DNA of 64,000 bases from Sphingomonas piscis. Lineage in GTDB: Bacteria; Pseudomonadota; Alphaproteobacteria; Sphingomonadales; Sphingomonadaceae. The position numbers and the translations under genes were made by a program. How positions within the stretch are numbered: position 1 is the stretch's first letter; each line of letters starts with the position of its first letter. Below, piece after piece: positions 59,732 to 64,000 of this stretch. The notes beneath the pieces are model-generated. The model was not told where the DNA came from. It was given only the letters and a program-made list of their open reading frames with translations, and did not search any database. The stretch spans positions 62,001-126,000 of the forward strand of contig NZ_CP049869.1 in the NCBI RefSeq assembly GCF_011300455.1. Reading direction: 5' to 3'.

Positions 59732-60092
59732 CGCTTTCTCCCCTCCCGCTTGCGGGAGGCGCCGGGGGTAGGCCCTTCCTCGTTCGTCCTCAGCGAAGTC
59801 GAAGGGTGTTCCCGAGCGCGCAAGCCGACTAGCGGGTCGGCCTGAGCCAAAACTGTAGGACGAACCCGACTGACCTCGGGACTCACTCTCGTGACGGGCT
59901 TTTGCGCCACGCCCAAACAAGCTTTGCCGATGCCCTGATCAGTAATGCAACACCACTGCACAGGATGAAGACGTTTTGCGCGGTGTCATTGATCTCCACC
60001 GTGACGAACCTTTCTAACATTGTTTGCATGCGGTGGATTGTGGCGGATCAGACAACTCGATTTATGCGGTTCCCATGCGCTATTGATGCGTA
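59732..60092. repeat. Repeat-rich gap between rpoD and an AT-richer insert
   Basis: 361 bases without a credible gene. It begins with a CTCCCCTCCCGC/GCGGGAGGCG palindrome (59743-59766), which may end rpoD transcription, followed by CGTTCGTCCTCAGCGAAGTC (59782-59801), a third copy of the element around the GIY-YIG gene. Near 59890 there is ACTCTCGTGACGGGC, related to the GTGACGG repeats at 31920 and 61906. From about 59925 composition turns AT-richer. ATGCGGT occurs at 60028 and 60064. Confidence 0.7.
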
Positions 60093-60398
60093 ATGAAAGC
60101 GGATTCCGACGGTAAGTCATTCGGGAAGCTACTTGGTGAGCTAATCCTCAGAAAACGTCGTGCGGCCGGTCTAACCCAGATTCAGCTTGCAGAAGATGCC
60201 TATGGAACGAGCTCGAAGACGCGGCGCATCAGCGAGTTAGAAGGTGGTAAAGTTGCTAGTCCGCATCCGGCGACCATCGACCCCATCATCTCAATCCTAA
60301 AGATAACTGAAGCGGACATTGAACAATGTGCCAAGCTGGCTTCAGAGAGGCCGCATATGACGCGTTGGATGAGGCTTATCGCAACGCCCGGAATCTGA
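60093..60398 (+). CDS. XRE-family helix-turn-helix protein (N-terminal part of a TPR regulator)
   Basis: Protein of 101 residues. LGELILRKRRAAGLTQIQLAEDAYGTS is a Cro/CI-type helix-turn-helix, and RRISELEGGKVASPHPATID is its last helices. After about residue 85 (IEQCAKLA) the frame gives poor sequence and stops, while the next frame takes up a TPR protein at the same place. One more T in the TT at about 60344-60345 would join both into one HTH-TPR protein. The start has no ribosome site. AT-richer than neighbours. Confidence 0.75.
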   Translation: MKADSDGKSFGKLLGELILRKRRAAGLTQIQLAEDAYGTSSKTRRISELEGGKVASPHPATIDPIISILKITEADIEQCAKLASERPHMTRWMRLIATPGI

Positions 60399-61894
60399 TT
60401 GAAAGTGCAGCAAGGCAATTTGAGCATTCGAAGCCTGACGCTTCACTCGCCGAGTTAGACGAATTTCTTCGAGCCAAGGCCGAGGAGTGGCGCGAGTTAC
60501 GGGGAAGACTAGCGGCTCTGGAGGCGGTCGAATTCAATTCGAAGGCCATAATCCAGCAAGCTGAAGCAGCACTCTCAAGCGGATCACTCGATAAGGTTGA
60601 CGAACTCTTAGCTTCTGCTGAAGCAAAACTTCAAAACGAGCATACCCTTAAGGCCATCGAAAAGCAGGCCGCGCTCCGCATTACGAGAGGCAACGCGGCT
60701 TTGTTGGGAGAAGATCCTGCTGCTGCGCTGGCACACTACAGGGCCGCAGCGAGGTATTTCGAGCCATTCGATGAGCAAAAGGCTGTTGAGACGCTGCAGG
60801 CTCTGGCTGAAGAGGTCTATGAAGGCTCGCTCCGTTCATTAGAACCGCGCTTCTTTGTGGCTGCCGAACTACTCGAGGACATCAGCAGGACCGGTCTTGT
60901 TCAGGGTGATCCGGAGCAGTCGGCAAAATTGAACTATCGACGAGGGCTTGTTCACCTCAACGCTGCCCGAGGTTCGCAAGACGAGAATGCAAACCTCGAT
61001 GCTGCGGTCGACTTTTCCCGAAGAGCAACCGAAGTACCTCAAGGAACGTTGAACGAATTCGAGTCAGCCTGCGCCTACATTGGTCTTGCCAATGCCCTCA
61101 TGGAAAGGGGCAGTAGACGCAAAAGCATAGCTGACATTGAAGACTCAATTGCGAATCTGCGAACAGCGCGGGTTATTGCCAAAGAAGTCCCTGACGCAGC
61201 CCCCATGGCATCCCATGTTTCCAACAGTTTGGGTGCCGCAATCTTGGTTCGCCGAAGGCTCAAGCCAGACGTCTCGGTGGAGCTTCGCCAGGAGGCTTTG
61301 GCAGAATTCGAACAGGCGGTCGTCGACAGCGAAGAGCATAGCACGCCTGAGGTCTGGGGCGCGGCAAAGGTAAACGTTTCCCGAATACTCGCCGAAAGCG
61401 CACGAGATGCGGAGCTTTCAGAACCAGAACGCGACTTCCTGCGGATTCGCGCGATTACCGGATATCAAGCGGGGATTGAGACTTACCCTGTGACCTTGTT
61501 CCCTGATCGCTTTGGTGACGCACAGTTCGAACTCGCTGGTGTTCTGTTCGAACACTCAACCTTCCAACAAGGGCAGTTATCAGAAATCTACTTAGCTAGA
61601 GCGATCCAGTCGTATCAGATGGCAGCGCAAGTTTTTGAGGTAGAGAGACACCCATATAGATGGGCCGCTATCCACATGTGTGTCGGTTCTGCATTTGCTC
61701 GACATGCACAACTTGAGACCACGTTCGACAAGACGTCCGATTTTAAGCAAGCCATAACTTGCTACGAAGAGGCAGCTCGCGTTTTTGCCGAACTGAATTC
61801 GACTGAGGAGGCATTGCGCTGCGAAAGTGAAATCAAACGACTCCACGCAGTTTCTGAAGCTGCCAAATCGGAAACGCATCCCTCCACCTATTAG
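60326..61894 (+). CDS. TPR-type helical protein, C-terminal part of an HTH-TPR regulator
   Basis: Protein of up to 522 residues, almost wholly alpha-helical, with TPR-like pairs (ALRITRGNAALLGEDPAAAL, YRRGLVHLNAARGSQDENAN, YIGLANALMERG, ARAIQSYQMAAQVFE, AITCYEEAARVFAEL). The N-terminal 75 residues form a charged helix (DEFLRAKAEEWRELRGRLAA). It overlaps the HTH gene by 73 bases in another frame. Function is not known; HTH-TPR proteins often sense peptides or partner proteins. The gene lies between repeats at both sides and is AT-richer than its surroundings, which suggests transfer. Confidence 0.72.
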   Translation: MCQAGFREAAYDALDEAYRNARNLIESAARQFEHSKPDASLAELDEFLRAKAEEWRELRGRLAALEAVEFNSKAIIQQAEAALSSGSLDKVDELLASAEAKLQNEHTLKAIEKQAALRITRGNAALLGEDPAAALAHYRAAARYFEPFDEQKAVETLQALAEEVYEGSLRSLEPRFFVAAELLEDISRTGLVQGDPEQSAKLNYRRGLVHLNAARGSQDENANLDAAVDFSRRATEVPQGTLNEFESACAYIGLANALMERGSRRKSIADIEDSIANLRTARVIAKEVPDAAPMASHVSNSLGAAILVRRRLKPDVSVELRQEALAEFEQAVVDSEEHSTPEVWGAAKVNVSRILAESARDAELSEPERDFLRIRAITGYQAGIETYPVTLFPDRFGDAQFELAGVLFEHSTFQQGQLSEIYLARAIQSYQMAAQVFEVERHPYRWAAIHMCVGSAFARHAQLETTFDKTSDFKQAITCYEEAARVFAELNSTEEALRCESEIKRLHAVSEAAKSETHPSTY

Positions 61895-61905
61895 CCAACA
61901 TGAGG

Positions 61906-61990
61906 CCGTCACGGGAGTAAATCCCGTGACGTCAGACGGGTTCGCTCGCCTGAGGGCTCGCGCCCCGCTGGCCGGCATGCGCGCTCTCTT
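61906..61990. repeat. Second copy of the GTCACGGGA palindromic block
   Basis: GTCACGGGA (61908-61916) and TCCCGTGAC (61922-61930) form a perfect 9-bp hairpin. The downstream bases (GTCAGACGGGTTCG, CCGCTGGCCGGC, CTCTCTT) match the block at 31955-32031. It begins 12 bases after the TPR stop. Confidence 0.8.
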
Positions 61991-62075
61991 CGCCTAGCTT
62001 GCGCTTGCCTCGGGCATGCGCTGCACTACGCTCGGGGGCTTATGTAGCTGCCGCACGCCTGTCCGCCGTGTTGGA

Positions 62076-62381
62076 TTACTTGGTCGCGGAAACGACCCGG
62101 GCCAGCCGCTCCTGACCGGCCACGGCGGCGTCGGCGTCAAGCGCCGGCTGCGCGCCTGACACCGGCTCGGCCGCCCGTTCGACGGCCACCGTCTCGGTGC
62201 TGGTCTCGACGCTGCTGATCTTGTCGCCCTCACCGGCAACGATGATCGTTTCCTGACCGTTCGCGCCGGCCAGGCGAAGGATGCGGCGGTTCTGGACGCT
62301 GCGCCACCCGACGGCGACGACAACGGCGAACACGCCCAGTCCGAACAGGATGGACAGCAGCGTGGAGGTGGATTGGGTCAT
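62076..62381 (-). CDS. Small single-pass membrane protein
   Basis: Protein of 101 residues with one N-terminal membrane helix (STLLSILFGLGVFAVVVAVG) and a soluble tail with a short RRILRLAG segment, then acidic and Ala-rich sequence. Start at the ATG at 62381. No family recognised. Confidence 0.6.
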   Translation of the reverse strand: MTQSTSTLLSILFGLGVFAVVVAVGWRSVQNRRILRLAGANGQETIIVAGEGDKISSVETSTETVAVERAAEPVSGAQPALDADAAVAGQERLARVVSATK

Positions 62382-62582
62382 TGGTCTTCGCCTCGAAATT
62401 GGTCTGCCGATCACTAGCGCCGCCAAAGGTTAAGATGTCTGCCGCTGGCGGTTCGCGGCGTCGACCCCGGTTCCCGATCGCACATGGCCCATCAGTCCCC
62501 CAAAGGCGGTATGCCCGCCTTGCCCTCGGCTTCCCACCTCTCGTGAGCCGACCCCCTCGGCGACAAAAAGAGGAAATTGACG

Positions 62583-63122
62583 ATGAAGCCTTTCACCACA
62601 ATGCTCGCCGCCGCGCTGGCAAGTACGGCCCTGCTCGCCCCCGCTCCCGCACTGGCCGACCACCACATGGGCGCCAAGGGTAATATCGTGGGCGCCGTAT
62701 CCTCGTCCAAGGATCACAACACGCTGGAAGCCGCGGTCAAGGCGGCCGGCCTGACCAGCACGCTGGCCGGCAAGGGCCCGTTCACCGTCTTCGCTCCGAC
62801 CGATGCCGCATTCGCCAAACTTCCGGCCGGAACGCTCGACACCCTGCTGAAGCCGGAAAACAAGACCATGCTCACCGGCATTCTCACCTACCATGTCGTG
62901 CCCGGCAGCGTCACCGCCGCGCAGCTCACGCAGCAGATCGCGGCCGGTGGCGGATCGGCATCGCTGACCACGGTCCAGGGCGGCACGCTCACCGCGCGCG
63001 TCGTCGATGGCAAGGTCGTGCTGACCGATGCCAAGGGCGGCACCGCCACGGTGGTCATGGCGGACCTCAAGCAATCCAACGGCGTCATCCACGCAACCGA
63101 CGCCGTGTCCCTGCCGATGTAA
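62583..63122 (+). CDS. Secreted fasciclin-domain (FAS1) protein
   Basis: Protein of 179 residues: signal peptide (MKPFTTMLAAALASTALLAPAPALA) and one FAS1 domain with FTVFAPTDAAFAKLPAGTLD, YHVVPGSVTAAQL and the C-terminal NGVIHATDAVSLP. Such proteins are secreted adhesion-like modules. The start is the ATG at 62583, preceded by GAGGAAA. Confidence 0.92.
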   Translation: MKPFTTMLAAALASTALLAPAPALADHHMGAKGNIVGAVSSSKDHNTLEAAVKAAGLTSTLAGKGPFTVFAPTDAAFAKLPAGTLDTLLKPENKTMLTGILTYHVVPGSVTAAQLTQQIAAGGGSASLTTVQGGTLTARVVDGKVVLTDAKGGTATVVMADLKQSNGVIHATDAVSLPM

Positions 63123-63509
63123 CTTGCCTGTCCCGACGGCGTCACGGCGTAAGATCCGTGACGCCGCAACGGACCGGGGTCAGCGCGTCGCCTCACTTGG
63201 CGCTGTCCTACACACCCCACTTTGTGGCTTACCCCGGTCGATGCGCTGCTTAACGGACAAAGGCGACACCAACGCGACAAAGGTGACAAAGGTCACACTT
63301 CAATCCCGAAATGCCCTTCCCTGTCCTCACGCAATCGCCGCCTACCGCGTCACCTTCGTGAACTTAGGCGCAGGTGATCGTTGCACCAGACCCGGACGCC
63401 GGATGGGACGTCGTACCACGAACATCAGGGGGCCTTCGCGGCATCAGGCCGAGCCCCTGCAAAACCTCGCCAGGACGTCACCCGTGTCAACTTCCTCTGG
63501 GGAGGAATC
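63123..63509. repeat. Gene-free stretch with hairpin and short tandem repeats
   Basis: 387 bases without a credible gene. An 11-bp hairpin, CGGCGTCACGG/CCGTGACGCCG (63137-63166), follows the fasciclin stop and could terminate it. At about 63258-63297 the words GGCGACA, GCGACAAAGG, TGACAAAGG and TCACAC form a short degenerate tandem. The rest shows no structure to the eye. Confidence 0.6.
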
Positions 63510-63707
63510 CTATTTCGGCTGGTGCGGGTACTTGGCGAGGCGGCGCTGGCCTGCCGCGGCGGCGGCACCCTTTTCCAGCTCCTCGGCCGTTCGCTCGGCC
63601 GCTTCGGGGGTCATCATCAGGTCGACGCCGTCGGGGCCGTCGAGAACGACGTCGCCCTTGGTCGCGTTCACCTTGGTGCTTTCGTCGTAAACCTTGCCAT
63701 CGCCCAT
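63510..63707 (-). CDS. Small protein of unknown function
   Basis: Protein of 65 residues (MGDGKVYDESTKVNATKGDV, then DGVDLMMTPEAAERTAEELE). The pattern of a short beta-rich start and one amphipathic helix is protein-like. An in-frame GTG at 63725 is an alternative start. No family recognised. Confidence 0.55.
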   Translation of the reverse strand: MGDGKVYDESTKVNATKGDVVLDGPDGVDLMMTPEAAERTAEELEKGAAAAAGQRRLAKYPHQPK

Positions 63708-63849
63708 GGCGGATGAAGGCTTCACTCCCGATTAGGTTCCTCTCGCCGAGCGGCGCGGAGGCGCAGGGGCGTCGTTCCGGAGCCGAAAGGCTGGGAAACC
63801 TGACGCCTGGCGAGCGTTGGAAATTCAAACAACCTGAAAGGGTTAGACG

Positions 63850-64000
63850 ATGGATCAGGCAATTTTCCTGGCCATCGGCATGGCAGATCGGAATGACGCG
63901 CGGTTGTTGCTCCCGTCATTTGAGCGAACATGGCCCCTCGACCGGACGCCATGTTTCGACGGCTTACTTCGGATGATCGACCAGGCCGATGGCCGAACGG
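63850..64000 (+). CDS. Start of a hypothetical protein (cut by window edge)
   Basis: Open frame of 50 codons from the ATG at 63850 to the window end (MDQAIFLAIGMADRNDARLL, then WPLDRTPCFDGLLRMIDQAD). AAAGGG lies eight bases upstream. No function can be given from this part. Confidence 0.5.
   Translation, partial: MDQAIFLAIGMADRNDARLLLPSFERTWPLDRTPCFDGLLRMIDQADGRT

Overview
The window reads as chromosome of a GC-rich alphaproteobacterium, most likely a sphingomonad (Sphingomonas/Sphingomicrobium-like). The evidence is the fused ispDF gene, the dusB-ntrY pair, dnaX-ybaB next to a small 4.5S SRP RNA gene, pdhA with a pdhB that carries a lipoyl domain, a speF-type leader RNA before ornithine decarboxylase, DUF4170 and Host_attach proteins, and families of short palindromic repeats. 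Genes are dense, often joined by TGATG, ATGA or TAATG overlaps, and nearly all are housekeeping. No CRISPR array, insertion sequence or prophage was seen.

Left third (1-27 kb). ntrY (cut by the window edge) and dusB run leftward. ispDF-cinA, then ratA/lipA (leftward) and a beta-carbonic anhydrase follow. Next come a glycine-zipper lipoprotein, an NYN-domain protein, a PNPOx-like stress protein, ettA, ybaB-dnaX, the SRP RNA, and a [2Fe-2S] ferredoxin with two tandem cysteine desulfurases. The polyamine module is an ornithine decarboxylase with a structured leader plus a deoxyhypusine-synthase-like enzyme. A leftward operon then carries ETF-ubiquinone oxidoreductase, a secreted TPR protein that appears to start at AUU, ispE, the NAD(P)HX repair enzyme and a RumA-type RNA methyltransferase. 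With ispDF, the window holds three MEP-pathway activities.

Middle (27-49 kb). A rightward run encodes a UDG-like protein, a lytic transglycosylase, a radical SAM protein, an M28 peptidase and a small lipoprotein. It is followed by tRNA-Pro, a small AT-richer insert with a frameshifted gene, and tRNA(CAT). Then come a histidine-kinase-like protein, gyrA (with a one-base frameshift in this sequence), Host_attach, DUF488, trmFO, a BLUF photosensor, an EF-hand protein, a squalene/phytoene-synthase-like gene, pdhB-pdhA, ftsB and eno. A cluster of small membrane/stress proteins (YqjD/YqjE/DUF3618-like) closes this part.

Right part (49-64 kb). Rhomboid and greA, then carA-(small secreted protein)-carB run leftward. 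yqeY, a GIY-YIG protein, dnaG and rpoD run rightward. After rpoD a repeat-rich gap leads to an AT-richer insert with an XRE/TPR gene pair. The window ends with a membrane protein, a fasciclin protein and the start of a further gene.

Points most worth a second look: palindromic repeats translated in frame inside carA and at the end of the GIY-YIG gene; the trmFO start codon lying inside a palindrome; an SD-sequestering pseudoknot before ornithine decarboxylase; a candidate AUU start codon; an att-like repeat of a tRNA 3' end around the small insert; and several one-base frameshifts, one in gyrA, that may be sequence errors.
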